Below are positions 17,921 to 26,496 of a DNA stretch of 64,000 nt, one piece after another (the stretch's first letter is position 1; each line of letters begins with the position of its first letter). The position numbers and the translations under genes are program-made. A model generated the notes under the pieces. The model was not told where the DNA came from. It did no database searches and saw nothing but the letters and a program-made list of their open reading frames with translations. The DNA comes from Haloterrigena sp. H1. GTDB taxonomy: Archaea > Halobacteriota > Halobacteria > Halobacteriales > Natrialbaceae. The stretch is from the NCBI RefSeq assembly GCF_005938085.1, contig NZ_SMZK01000001.1, forward strand, positions 2,108,001-2,172,000, written 5' to 3'.

Positions 17921-18397
17921 TCAGGCACTTACACCTGGTGGGTCATACACCTCCTCTCGGTTGAACATGTGATAAATTGACACCAGCAACTTGCGAGCGG
18001 TTGCGACAATCGCTTTCTGTGATCCTTTCTTTCCTGCTAGCCGATCATAGAATCGACTTAGATACTCGTCTTGACATGTATGGACGGCTGTCCGCGCACA
18101 CTGGACGAGGATCCATCGTAACTGCCGTGAGCCGCGCTTCGAGATCCCACCCTCGATCCGCGAGTCGCCTGACTCGCGGATCACCGGATTCAATCCAGCG
18201 TAACTCACTACTTCTTTGTCCCGATCAAATCGCTCTATCTCGCCTACCTCCGCATAGATCATCAGCGCTGAGTAGTAGCTCACGCCGGGAATCGTCATCA
18301 GCAGCTGGGTCTCTGGCAGAGACCCAGCGCGCTCTTCAATCGCAGCTTCGAGCCGTTCTATCTCCTCGGTGAGAGTCTCGATCATCGCAAGATACGA
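17921..18397 (-). pseudogene. IS110 recombinase, C-terminal part
   Basis: The frame reads SYLAMIETLTEEIERLEAAIEERA (coiled coil), then LLMTIPGVSYYSALMIYAEVGEI and GISKRGSRQLRWILVQCA, the transposase-20 domain with its conserved serine region, and ends at 17921. It joins the N-terminal part precisely once the ISH1-like insertion and one 8-bp AGATACGA repeat are removed (LLTSYLA|MIETL). The split is therefore the only obvious defect. Confidence 0.82.
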
Positions 18398-19509
18398 TGC
18401 TCCGTTGAACGCCGACGCCCTCTGCGGATTGTATCGCTGATTTCAGGGGATTTGGACGCCGCCTGGCGATATGGGACGTCTCAGGAACCTCGCACAGACG
18501 TTTCACGAGTTTGCCACGACCCACGTAGAAGAGCCAGACGTACCCGCCGTCGCCGACGGCGACGACGGGTACGACAAATCCACGAAGATCGCGTTGCTCC
18601 TGCTCAAAGAGGAAGTCAACAAGCCGCTCCGGCAGTTCGAGGACTATCTGAACGAGATGCCGGGAATCCTTGCTGTGTTCGGCCTTGAGAAATCACCTGA
18701 TTACACGTCTTTCAGCGTATGGGACGGAGAATTCCCGATGAAAGAGTTGCGCCGCCTGCTCCGCCGATCAGCGGAGCAGGCGGGGCTCTCGGGTACTGCT
18801 TCGATCGATGCCAGCGGCTTCCAGCGAGATCAGGCTAGTTCGCACTACCGAAATCGTGTCGGCTACTCGTTCAATGCGATGAAAACAACGCTGCTCGTCG
18901 ATACGGAGTCTCTTGCTATTATGGACGCTCATTTCACCACGAAGAAAGCCTATGACGGCCACATTGGGCTGCAGGTCTTTCGGCGCAACGCCGAAGACCT
19001 GCAGGCACTTCTGGCTGACAAGATGTACTCATGGAGCAATCTCCGGGAGGCCTGTCGTGAAGCGTCAACGCGACCAGTGATTAAACACTGTGAGCAAAAC
19101 GCACTCAAGAAGGCTCACAACGCCAGAATTGACGACGAAGTCTACAATCAACGGTCAATGAGTGAGACCGTATTTGCGATGCTGAAGGACGACGGCGACG
19201 AGATCCGCTCCCGGAGCTGGCATGGCCAGTTCCGGGAGCTCACACGGAAGTGCATCGTCCATAACCTCGCGCAGGCGGCGAGTTAAGGCTCGCCGCCTGC
19301 TCCTCTTCTCCGGACGTATTCGAGAGAGGCATCGCCATCGTCCATCTCACACTTCGTGCAGCATCTTGTGAAACTGATGTTTTAATCACTGCACAAGTCG
19401 GCTGAAATCGAATCGTCCGATCTCAGAACCTACCGATAGAGCGTAGCTACCGGTGGAAAAGTGAATGTCAAAATCCCTATGGTGGCGCTGTCTTGCGTTC
19501 AACACTGCA
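18398..19509 (+). mobile_element. ISH1-like IS5 element with 8-bp target repeats (diverged copy)
   Basis: Terminal repeats TGCTCCGTTGAACGC (left) and TGCAGTGTTGAACGC (right, reversed) bound the element. The direct repeat AGATACGA occurs at 18390-18397 and 19510-19517 and disrupts the IS110 recombinase. The length is 1,112 bp. It is clearly diverged from the copies at 12408 and 23435, so it entered independently. Confidence 0.9.
18471..19286 (+). CDS. ISH1-like IS5-family transposase
   Basis: The protein has 271 aa. DDE residues: Asp in ASIDASGFQRD (about residue 117), Asp in LLADKMYSW (about 177) and Glu in QRSMSETVFAMLKDD (about 234). It looks intact. The coding sequence carries stem-loops at 18540-18572, 18753-18782 (12-bp perfect arms) and about 18972-19003. 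A further one puts the TAA stop in a loop between GCAGGCGGCGAG and CTCGCCGCCTGC. These sit at the same places as in the copy at 23527 despite sequence differences. Confidence 0.88.
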   Translation: MGRLRNLAQTFHEFATTHVEEPDVPAVADGDDGYDKSTKIALLLLKEEVNKPLRQFEDYLNEMPGILAVFGLEKSPDYTSFSVWDGEFPMKELRRLLRRSAEQAGLSGTASIDASGFQRDQASSHYRNRVGYSFNAMKTTLLVDTESLAIMDAHFTTKKAYDGHIGLQVFRRNAEDLQALLADKMYSWSNLREACREASTRPVIKHCEQNALKKAHNARIDDEVYNQRSMSETVFAMLKDDGDEIRSRSWHGQFRELTRKCIVHNLAQAAS

Positions 19510-20039
19510 AGATACGACGTTAGCAATTCGTTCCATGGCGTCGGGAGCGAGAGTTCCCGCAGGGACTCTCGCCCCGACACACTCAGCGGTTTGACCTGAC
19601 GAGTAATTCCGTGATCAGACAGTAATCCGTGGATCTTATTGGCAAACTCAGTGCGGTTCTGAACTAACTTCTGTCGCCCGCGCACGAGTGCGCGGGTTTC
19701 TCTGATCTCATCAGTTGGAACATAACTCTCCGGCACTGAATCCAAGCGAACCATCCGTGCCAATTCCTTTGCATCGACGCGATCAGTCTTCTTGTCCGTG
19801 TTAGCGATCAGCGTCAGCTTGGTAGGATGAGTAGCTGTGACATCCAAATACTCTGACAGAGTATCGTAGATGTGGTAGTGGTTGTTAATTGCTTCGATTG
19901 CAGCTTTGGCTCCAGCATAGTGCTGCGCGAGTTCGTCGAGGTTCGCGTTCTCGACGCGAACCTCTTCGACGATCTCACCAGCCTCATCCATCACTGCCAC
20001 TTGTGCATACGGCTTGTGGATGTCAATTCCAAGGTACAT
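19510..20039 (-). pseudogene. IS110 recombinase, N-terminal part
   Basis: The frame starts MYLGIDIHKPYAQVAVMDE with the first catalytic Asp in GIDIHK. It continues through IEAINNHYHIYDTL and KTDRVDAKELARM (DEDD-domain acidic residues), and ends ELLTSYLA at the ISH1-like insertion. The remaining residues in the open frame after the junction come from the inserted element. It needs 17921-18397 to be complete. Confidence 0.82.
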
Positions 20040-20270
20040 GGATTCTCACTCCGGGACGCCGGTGCGTGAAACAGAGATTCACCTATTCGGGCTTTCCCGA
20101 CTGCCGCTTGCCGCGGCAGTCGGGCTGTGACGCCCAAGACTCCGCTTCCTACGCACTCGGACCAGTCTGCTAAACGTGCTCGAAGGCACGAAAGACCGAT
20201 TGGTCTCTTGCGCTCCATATCTTGTTTCACGCTCTCATGGGGTAGCAGAATTTCTATCGAGTCAGCTAAG
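20040..20270 (-). ncRNA. Putative IS110 bridge-RNA region
   Basis: This noncoding stretch directly upstream of the IS110 recombinase is conserved with 13402-13628. It contains a strong hairpin, CCCGACTGCCGC...GCGGCAGTCGGG, at 20097-20124; in the other copy the loop and top pair differ but the stem remains. IS110-group elements are known to encode a structured bridge RNA here with target- and donor-binding loops. Which bases form the loops cannot be assigned by eye. Confidence 0.5.
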
Positions 20271-20409
20271 CCTCAGCAGTCGGTTTGATGGCGGTAGCGA
20301 GTTGTTCTTGGAGGCGCTGTTCAGACAAGGTCTGTAGTGACTCGGACGAAATTATTGAAGCAGTCAACACGATTTTGAGCCCATAATAGCTTACACTTTC
20401 GTATTGAAT
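20271..20409. other. Short spacer with a possible coding remnant
   Basis: On the minus strand a frame ends ESLQTLSEQRLQEQLATAIKP and a stop near 20268. It looks like the C-terminus of an unidentified protein cut by the IS110 element. Nothing else is recognisable. Confidence 0.25.
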
Positions 20410-21270
20410 TATCTTATTTTAATATAGTATAATCAATTATATACAACGCTACTGCGTAGCCGTTGTTGATTTCAGAGTGTCGCTTGGACAGCACGTTTGA
20501 GTGTGTTTCGCCCTGATTTTCGGTATTATCCACGAAGCTGAAACGCTCTGGTACTGTGTCAACTTGTCCTTGGAGATCACTCTCGCAAGTGGTGGTGTGA
20601 ACGTCGTCCAGTGTATTCTCCATCGCCATGGACGACGTATTCGCGGTCGAATGTGTCGTCCTCATCCAGCAATTCATACGCTCGAAAGCCGTCAGTATAG
20701 ACAGTGAGCGACTCCTGCTGGCAGTCGGCCAGCAGGAGCCGAATCGTCGATTCGTCAGCGGCTTTCGCTGGGATCACGTATTGCTGTCCAGTCACTCGAT
20801 CTGCGAGAATGAGCACGGGTGGTTTGTCACCGTAGTATAAACCACGGTCGCGCGTGGACAGGCCACGCGAGCACGATTAGATGTGCTCGCAGTCTTTCTT
20901 CCCAGCAGAGCTTACACTTCGTCGATTTTAACCGGACCAACGAGATTGACAGAGGGCGCATTAAGCGCTTGGATGAAGTGCTCTATGCGCCGGTAGGTCA
21001 CGTCAATCACACACTGTAGCTGCCGGAGATTCGTGTTAAACCGGTGAACGTATAGATCGAAAACAGCCACTCGCTGAAAATGCCCGTAACTGCTATTTCT
21101 GACCGGACGGTCAGAACAGCAGCAGGGACAAACATCGTTACGCCAGCGAACCTGCTGGAACAGGTTCGTTGCGACCGATTCCCGATCCAGACACATCCAG
21201 CGGAATCATTCGTATCCAGTCCGCTGACGAGGTACTCCTGTCCTCTTCGACTCCACAGCAACAGCAGTAT
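20410..21270 (-). pseudogene. IS1595-family transposase, degraded
   Basis: Recognisable pieces in order: a zinc-ribbon start (ATNLFQQVRWRNDVCPCC, then NSSYGHFQR), FNTNLRQLQCVIDVTYRRIE, then VKIDEV. After a frameshift comes SSAGKKDCEHI-stop-SCSRGLSTRDRGLYYGD, then PPVLILADRVTGQQYVIP and VYTDGFRAYELLDEDDTFD, and after a further shift DDVHTTTCESDL. The DDE residues lie in KIDEV and YTDGFRAY. Several frameshifts and at least one nonsense codon make it inactive. Confidence 0.8.
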
Positions 21271-21361
21271 CAACAATCACCTACAGAAGAGCGTACCTAC
21301 AAACTCAACGAAGATACTATATGACAGTATGATTGTAACCAGGCAACCATTTTTCTCTTTT

Positions 21362-23188
21362 TCAGGATACATACCAAATCTCATATCCACCATTTGTGTA
21401 AACACTATTTACAGCCGGGTCGGATCGAAGTTGATTGAAGTCCTTCTCGTTGTATTGCGCTATATTTTGTCGGACATTAGGAGGAAACATTAGGGGGAAC
21501 TGACGGTCAACTGGAGTAGTATGTAAAGACACTGTTTGGTTAGACACCCCACGGATATCTTGTGATCTTGAGCTATAGCCAAAGTGTGGCGGTATCTGTG
21601 ACTTGATATTCTGGTAGTGAATTGGATCTGAATGGTAATGCATCAGGCGGTCTAGGGGAGCATGGCTATAAAGGGCGATTTGGTCCTCTGATCGGTAATC
21701 GAGATACCATCCACTGCCGTCAATTTGTGCTTCAGTGACCTGTGGATTTGACTTATAGATGTTTGGAGATGGATGAACATTAAAGGCGCCTACAATTGCT
21801 GCCGAAATAACAGTAACGACTACTATGCTTTGGATGACCCTGTGCGCCTCTAAGCCAGACCTATTAGATATATGATTTAACATAAAAGGGAGGGCTATTG
21901 TGACAAATAGCGTCGTCCATTTTAGATTCCGTGTCAAACCAGTGATTGGCCATGGCAAAACGAGAATAACACCACCGAAAATTGCTGCTGTAACCGCGAG
22001 ACCTGTGAAAACCAAAACACTACGAGGTGGTCGAGCTCTCTTGAGGCCTACTTGATATAAGAGCCAGCAAATGGCCAGGCCGAATATAGAGTAATAAGCG
22101 AACATCTGTCCCATTCGAGAGAAGATGAGATCGGCTAATTGGACATTAGTAAAATCAGCTTCGGTTATTTTTGAGGTTATTATTGAAATCGCATTTGAGA
22201 AGAAACCTCCCGGTCGCCCTCCTTGGGTACCAGCGCTGCTTGTCGAGGTCTCCCCCGAGGATGCCCATGACATAATTAGTGATATGAATCGACGCTGTAT
22301 TGCCTCAAAGGAAAAATACCAGGAATAAATGGTCAAAATAGAAACTGCGCTGAAATTCACGAATGACTGTGAATTCCACCACGCTCTGCCGTTCTGCGCC
22401 TCCTTTTTGTCCTCTGGGAAAAGCCAATAGAATACAAACATAATATTAACGAACAGAATAGAAAATAGCGCTGAGAGTGGGTGTAGGAAGGCGATCGCCA
22501 AGTAAAAGAGGAAAAACAAGTCAGCCCTACTTTTGATAAAAGTGAACAGTAGGAAAGGAAATAAAAAGAAAGCCAGGAAAGCCGGTTGATTCGCCACGTG
22601 GTGGTAAGTATGCATGAATGGTGTCATGAAAAGGACGACCATGACTGAAGAACGTCTTCCAATCAGTCGTCGGGAAACAATGAATACTGATAGCAAGAAT
22701 CCTATATAGAATACGATTGAACCTACTGATGATATCCTACCTGGTGTAACCCCAGTTACAGATGCGAGTTCAGAGTAAAATATGTGCATCAGCGGGTAAA
22801 AATCACCATTAGGTATGTATGATTGGTTGACAATTATTCGTATATCACCAAGGTGGCTCAGAATATCACCTTTTCCGTATACGGGGTATCCTCGAAAAAG
22901 CGGTAGCGCAAGGAGAATTGTGTTTGCGCTGGCAAACATTATAATACCTGGATAGCCACTGACTCGCTTTTCTTCCCCAAGATAGAACCCAATAACTACT
23001 GAAATAGCCCCACAGGTAATTACAGTAAGAATGAACAACCAGAAAGCCAGTGGATATGCACTATAAATCGAAATTTCATATCCTTCGGCAGGCCCAATAG
23101 TTACTGCAGAATAAGATACAAAAATAAGCGACATGGCGCTCAGGCCGAGTAGTACTGACCGTACGAAACTCAATCGGCTCTGTGACAC
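21362..23188 (-). CDS. Large polytopic membrane protein, glycan-cluster type
   Basis: The protein has 608 aa. About 12-13 hydrophobic segments fill residues 10-430, followed by a soluble C-terminal domain of about 150 residues that should face outside. An early extracytoplasmic loop (YGKGDILSHLGDIRIIVNQ) with acidic and His residues recalls membrane GT-C-type transferases and DUF6541-like proteins. I cannot assign it firmly. It is AT-rich, transcribed leftward, and isolated between an IS1595 ruin and the spacer before an ISH1-like element. A role in glycan assembly is inferred only from fold type and surroundings. Confidence 0.7.
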   Translation of the reverse strand: MSQSRLSFVRSVLLGLSAMSLIFVSYSAVTIGPAEGYEISIYSAYPLAFWLFILTVITCGAISVVIGFYLGEEKRVSGYPGIIMFASANTILLALPLFRGYPVYGKGDILSHLGDIRIIVNQSYIPNGDFYPLMHIFYSELASVTGVTPGRISSVGSIVFYIGFLLSVFIVSRRLIGRRSSVMVVLFMTPFMHTYHHVANQPAFLAFFLFPFLLFTFIKSRADLFFLFYLAIAFLHPLSALFSILFVNIMFVFYWLFPEDKKEAQNGRAWWNSQSFVNFSAVSILTIYSWYFSFEAIQRRFISLIMSWASSGETSTSSAGTQGGRPGGFFSNAISIITSKITEADFTNVQLADLIFSRMGQMFAYYSIFGLAICWLLYQVGLKRARPPRSVLVFTGLAVTAAIFGGVILVLPWPITGLTRNLKWTTLFVTIALPFMLNHISNRSGLEAHRVIQSIVVVTVISAAIVGAFNVHPSPNIYKSNPQVTEAQIDGSGWYLDYRSEDQIALYSHAPLDRLMHYHSDPIHYQNIKSQIPPHFGYSSRSQDIRGVSNQTVSLHTTPVDRQFPLMFPPNVRQNIAQYNEKDFNQLRSDPAVNSVYTNGGYEIWYVS

Positions 23189-23526
23189 TATTGGTTTGTT
23201 GTGTCGGGTTTTATTTTACCTATTCCGGTTTCAGATTGGATCATATATTTATGTTGGATATCTGAATTCACTAAATAAATATTGGGATCATAGGCCGATG
23301 GAAGAATGGAACTGCCAATGTTCTCGCCACGTATTTCACCACCTGCCCGTGATCAGCCGTCTGAATGTGGTTCTCCTTGCGCTGCTCCAGTCCTCCTTGC
23401 GTTTCCGGAGATTGTTGCGGTCCGCCTTCCATCATGCCTTGTTTTGCCGCCGAATGACGACAGTCTCAGACGCTCTCACGGTGATCTTCCGTCAGATTAA
23501 CCGGGAAATGGACGCCGTCTGGCGAT

Positions 23527-24342
23527 ATGGCATCGCTCAGACGGCTAGCGCGAATGTGTCGAGACCTTGCCAAACAGCACGTCGACGATCCGGACGTACC
23601 CGCCGCGCCGGACGGCGCGGACGGGTACGCCAAGTGGACACAGATCGCGTTAATTCTGTTCCGCGTCGAACTGGAGAAGAGTCTCCGTGAAACTGAAGAC
23701 TACCTCAACGAGATGCCAGGTGTTCTTGCTGTATTCGATCTCGACGAGGCACCGCACTACAGTTCGTTCTGCCGGTGGGAAGACGAGTATCGGATGCGTG
23801 AACTCCGCCGCCTGCTCCGCCGAAGCGCGGAGCAGGCGGGCTGGAGTGGTGAAGCTGCGATTGATGCAAGTGGCTTCCAGCGCGATCAAACCAGTCACCA
23901 CTACCGCGACCGAGCGAACTACTCATTCCAGTCGATGAAGACAACGATCTTGATCGACGTGAACTCACTGGCGATCAAGGACGTTCATTTTACGACGCAG
24001 AAGGCCTGGGACGGCCACATCGGGATGCAGGTCTTCCGCCGGAACGCGGAAGACCTGCGTGTGTTGTCTGCTGACGCGAACTACTCGTGGAGCGACCTCC
24101 GTGAGGAGTGTCGCTCCGAGTCAACGCGACCGTTGATCAAGCACAGGGAGCAGACACCGTTGCAGAAGGCCCACAACGCACGAATGAACGATGACTACAA
24201 CCAGCGCTGGATGAGTGAAACCGGCTTCTCGCAGTTGAAGCAAGACGACGGCGAGAAGCTCCGCTCCCGGAGCTGGCACGGCCAGTTCCGGGAGCTAACT
24301 CGCAAGTGCATCGTGCATAACCTAACGCAGGCGGCGAGTTAG
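23527..24342 (+). CDS. ISH1-like IS5-family transposase
   Basis: The protein has 271 aa and is intact. DDE residues: Asp in AAIDASGFQRD, Asp in VLSADANYSW and Glu in RWMSETGFSQLK. Embedded stem-loops: 23596-23628, 23809-23838 (12-bp perfect arms) and 24027-24058 (13-bp perfect arms, 6-nt loop). The stop-codon hairpin is at 24327-24356. Near identity to two other fragments suggests recent mobility in this genome. Confidence 0.9.
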   Translation: MASLRRLARMCRDLAKQHVDDPDVPAAPDGADGYAKWTQIALILFRVELEKSLRETEDYLNEMPGVLAVFDLDEAPHYSSFCRWEDEYRMRELRRLLRRSAEQAGWSGEAAIDASGFQRDQTSHHYRDRANYSFQSMKTTILIDVNSLAIKDVHFTTQKAWDGHIGMQVFRRNAEDLRVLSADANYSWSDLREECRSESTRPLIKHREQTPLQKAHNARMNDDYNQRWMSETGFSQLKQDDGEKLRSRSWHGQFRELTRKCIVHNLTQAAS

Positions 24343-24356
24343 GGCTCGCCGCCTGC
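24327..24356 (+). terminator. Perfect stem-loop with the ISH1-like stop codon in its loop
   Basis: The arms GCAGGCGGCGAG (24327-24338) and CTCGCCGCCTGC (24345-24356) pair perfectly. The loop ttaggg holds the TAG stop (24340-24342). The diverged copy at 18398 keeps the arms but uses TAA in the loop. Confidence 0.6.
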
Positions 24357-24737
24357 TCCCCTTTTCCGGACGTATCCGGGAGAGGCATCGCCGTCGTCAC
24401 CGGAACAACGGAGCAAGGTACCATAGTTTTGACTCATCAGCAATTGCTGTGACTGACAGCTACTGCATCTTCTGAGGTCGAAAAGTCGTCTCTAACGCCG
24501 TGAAATTGTAGATCAGCAACCCCACCCCGATGCCGTCTTGCGTTCAACAAGGCATTCCATCATCAGGGAATGCTCTGAATGTGGGCGTTTGAATACTCGG
24601 ACTTAAGAACGAACGGCGTCGCGAGTACAGGAGGAATATCTCGCTGTCTTCGAGCCGCGAGTAGTTCATCCGAGGATACCAGCTGTCGCTAGAAGAGTCT
24701 CATATTCACTTGGGTGGCCGCCCGGTCCCATTTCTCT

Positions 24738-24947
24738 TTATTCGTCTTCAGCAAGCCACGGTAACGTGTCGACAAGGGCCTGTGTGGGCGTATCCACAGT
24801 CGTGCGATTTGCGAGTCGTTTCGATTCATCAATCGGTCCCTCGAGTATACGCCAGAAATTCCCGCTCTTTGTGGCTATGAGCTGCTGCCGGTCATGGTCC
24901 TCAACCAGAATCACGTCATCCCCAAGGTCCAGTTCGATATCAACCAC
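24738..24947 (-). CDS. Hypothetical 69-aa acidic protein
   Basis: The frame starts at GTG 24947 (MVDIELDLGDDVILVEDHDR) and ends ALVDTLPWLAEDE. It has a beta-rich look and haloarchaeal acidity, with no recognised family. An AT-rich run just upstream (24955-24985) could be its promoter. The region 24563-24737 to its left shows no other gene. Confidence 0.45.
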   Translation of the reverse strand: MVDIELDLGDDVILVEDHDRQQLIATKSGNFWRILEGPIDESKRLANRTTVDTPTQALVDTLPWLAEDE

Positions 24948-25233
24948 TGGTTAGTGTTCTATTATTTATATTTTGAATGTATCGATAGCAAACTGCCGTG
25001 GGATCAACAAGGACCAACAACTATGAGCGGTATAAAGGGCGATGTTCGATATAGCCCGTGGACGGCTGTCGTCTCCAGGATCGATGCTCAAGGCCGTATT
25101 CGGAAGTGACCGCCGAATACCGCTCGAGAGATCCACCCATAGCTAACCAACCTACCAACAAACCGTCTGCGTGATGTGAGGTGGTGTGTGCTGAGAGATT
25201 GAGCCTCTCTCGAGGGTGTGTTCTACCGGATGT

Positions 25234-26148
25234 CTATGGGTGGCTGTGGACGCCAGCTGTCTCCGGAGCCTGTTCCAGCTCATTCGAGCCAGATATCTCA
25301 CCGGGGATCGCTGCATCGGTGGAGAGTATCAACCGCCGTTCGGTGTACTCGAGACCGTTCTTTCGCTCTGTTCGTTTGCGAACCGCGACCCGATGATTCG
25401 ACAGATCGAGTACGGCGTCAATCATCCGAGAGACAAGCTTCTTTGCGTACGTCTCGCTTGTCCCTGGCTCTTGGCGGCGAATCCAGTGTTTCAGATCACT
25501 CGCTTTGACGTACTCTGCGATATCCTTGCAGCCGAATTCCCATGGGTTGTCGCCAACGCTCGAGTCAGTACGTGCTTTCCACAGCTTTGCGGCGAGCTGT
25601 GTCGGAAGAGAATTCGCCGTCGAACGACGCATTTCCTCGTCCATCTGTGCGAGTTGCTGGATCGGCAGCAAGTCTCCGTGTGCGAGTGTAACGCTACTAC
25701 CACGCTCAAGTGGGTCTTCCGATTGAGGAAGCCGGTAGTAGGTGTGGCCGTCGTCTTTGGCGATCCGCTCGAGACGGTCTCCATCGACATCGATTTCGTG
25801 ATGATCGACGGTCTCCGTGAGGAGGTGAGCACCCTTTTCGAGTTCGCGGGCTTGGAGTTCCTCAATACGCTGTTTGTTCGCTCCTGATCGCTTACGCGCA
25901 GCATCTGTGAGTGCGTCAAGTCGAGTGGTCGCTTGCTCACAGTCATCGAGACGATCACGAAGGTGTTCGTTCGTCTCTTGGAGGTTTACTTTCTCAGTTT
26001 CGAGGCCCTCGAGTTTGTCTTGGGTCTGTTCGAGATCACCCTCGAGCGTACCGACACGCTCGGTGAGCCGTTTGTTCTGCTCATAGAGATCTTCGATCGC
26101 TTCTGCGAGTGTCTCGATGGTGATCTCACCGTATTCTGAGAGACTACG
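25234..26148 (-). CDS. Coiled-coil protein, cassette A (last gene)
   Basis: The protein has 304 aa from ATG 26148 (MRSLSEYGEITIETLAEAIE). Residues 15-100 form a long coiled coil rich in E/Q/L/R (LTERVGTLEGDLEQTQDKLE and following). A mixed, possibly winged-helix, domain follows from about residue 150 (DDGHTYYRLPQSEDPLERG to KDIAEYVKASDLKHWIRR). The in-frame extension to 26349 is unlikely, because ATG 26148 overlaps the stop of the preceding gene as ATGA. It is the last of four overlapping genes (26861 to 25234). No family is recognised; the coiled coil plus DNA-binding-like segment suggests a nucleoid, partition or regulatory role, which is speculation. Confidence 0.7.
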   Translation of the reverse strand, partial: RSLSEYGEITIETLAEAIEDLYEQNKRLTERVGTLEGDLEQTQDKLEGLETEKVNLQETNEHLRDRLDDCEQATTRLDALTDAARKRSGANKQRIEELQARELEKGAHLLTETVDHHEIDVDGDRLERIAKDDGHTYYRLPQSEDPLERGSSVTLAHGDLLPIQQLAQMDEEMRRSTANSLPTQLAAKLWKARTDSSVGDNPWEFGCKDIAEYVKASDLKHWIRRQEPGTSETYAKKLVSRMIDAVLDLSNHRVAVRKRTERKNGLEYTERRLILSTDAAIPGEISGSNELEQAPETAGVHSHP

Positions 26149-26383
26149 CATCAGCGTCACCCTCTTCGAAATGAGTACGATCGTAGGGTAGTGAAGTCCC
26201 CTCTCCGTCGTCACGGGCAAACGAAAGTTCCTCGAGATACTCGATACCGACTTCTCGCCACTGGGATTCGCATAGTTCGAACTCGATGCGCGCCCACGCA
26301 TACTCGCCTTCGGGTTGTGGCTCGAAGACGAACTTTCGCATTGGGCCATGCACGGGCGTCCACTGAAGGGAGAGTTCGTCCAT
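26144..26383 (-). CDS. Hypothetical 79-aa acidic protein, cassette A
   Basis: The protein starts MDELSLQWTPVHGPMRKFVF, has many aromatic and acidic residues, and ends HFEEGDADA. Its stop overlaps the next start as ATGA, and its own start overlaps the previous stop by one base (TAATG), so translation of the operon is coupled. The fold looks beta-sheet-like. No known family is recognised. Confidence 0.65.
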   Translation of the reverse strand: MDELSLQWTPVHGPMRKFVFEPQPEGEYAWARIEFELCESQWREVGIEYLEELSFARDDGEGTSLPYDRTHFEEGDADA

Positions 26384-26496
26384 TATCGACCCTCCTTAGC
26401 CTGCTCGAGAAGTTCGCAATAGGCGTACTCGAGATCGCCCGGTGTAATCGGATGCTCGAGCTCGAGTGTAATGGTGACTCGCTTCTCATCGGTCAT
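26383..26496 (-). CDS. 37-aa microprotein, cassette A
   Basis: The frame starts at ATG 26496, begins MTDEKRVTITLELEHPITPG and ends LLEQAKEGR. It overlaps the upstream gene's stop as ATGA and the downstream start as TAATG. The precise overlaps on both sides are the main evidence that this very short frame is translated. The predicted shape is a beta strand followed by a helix. Function unknown. Confidence 0.6.
   Translation of the reverse strand: MTDEKRVTITLELEHPITPGDLEYAYCELLEQAKEGR

Larger units (their letters stand above)
17921..20270 (-). mobile_element. IS110-family element interrupted by an ISH1-like element
   Basis: The recombinase is encoded on the minus strand in two parts (19510-20039 and 17921-18397), split by the insertion at 18398-19509. 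The noncoding 5' region up to about 20270 is shared with the fragment at 13402-13628. IS110 elements have no long terminal repeats or target duplication, so the outer ends are approximate. Confidence 0.75.
23435..24554 (+). mobile_element. ISH1-like IS5 element, intact, with 8-bp target repeats
   Basis: Both ends start TGCCTTGTT (right end read reversed). The direct repeat TTCCATCA lies at 23427-23434 and 24555-24562. The length is 1,120 bp, and the 8-bp duplication fits the ISH1 group of IS5 as I recall it. It is nearly identical to the fragments at 6735-7010 and 12408-13247. Confidence 0.92.

Noticed and set aside
23230..23434. Coding gene interrupted by the intact ISH1-like element
   Set aside because: Rejoining the flanks across TTCCATCA gives only short frames in all phases with no recognisable product.
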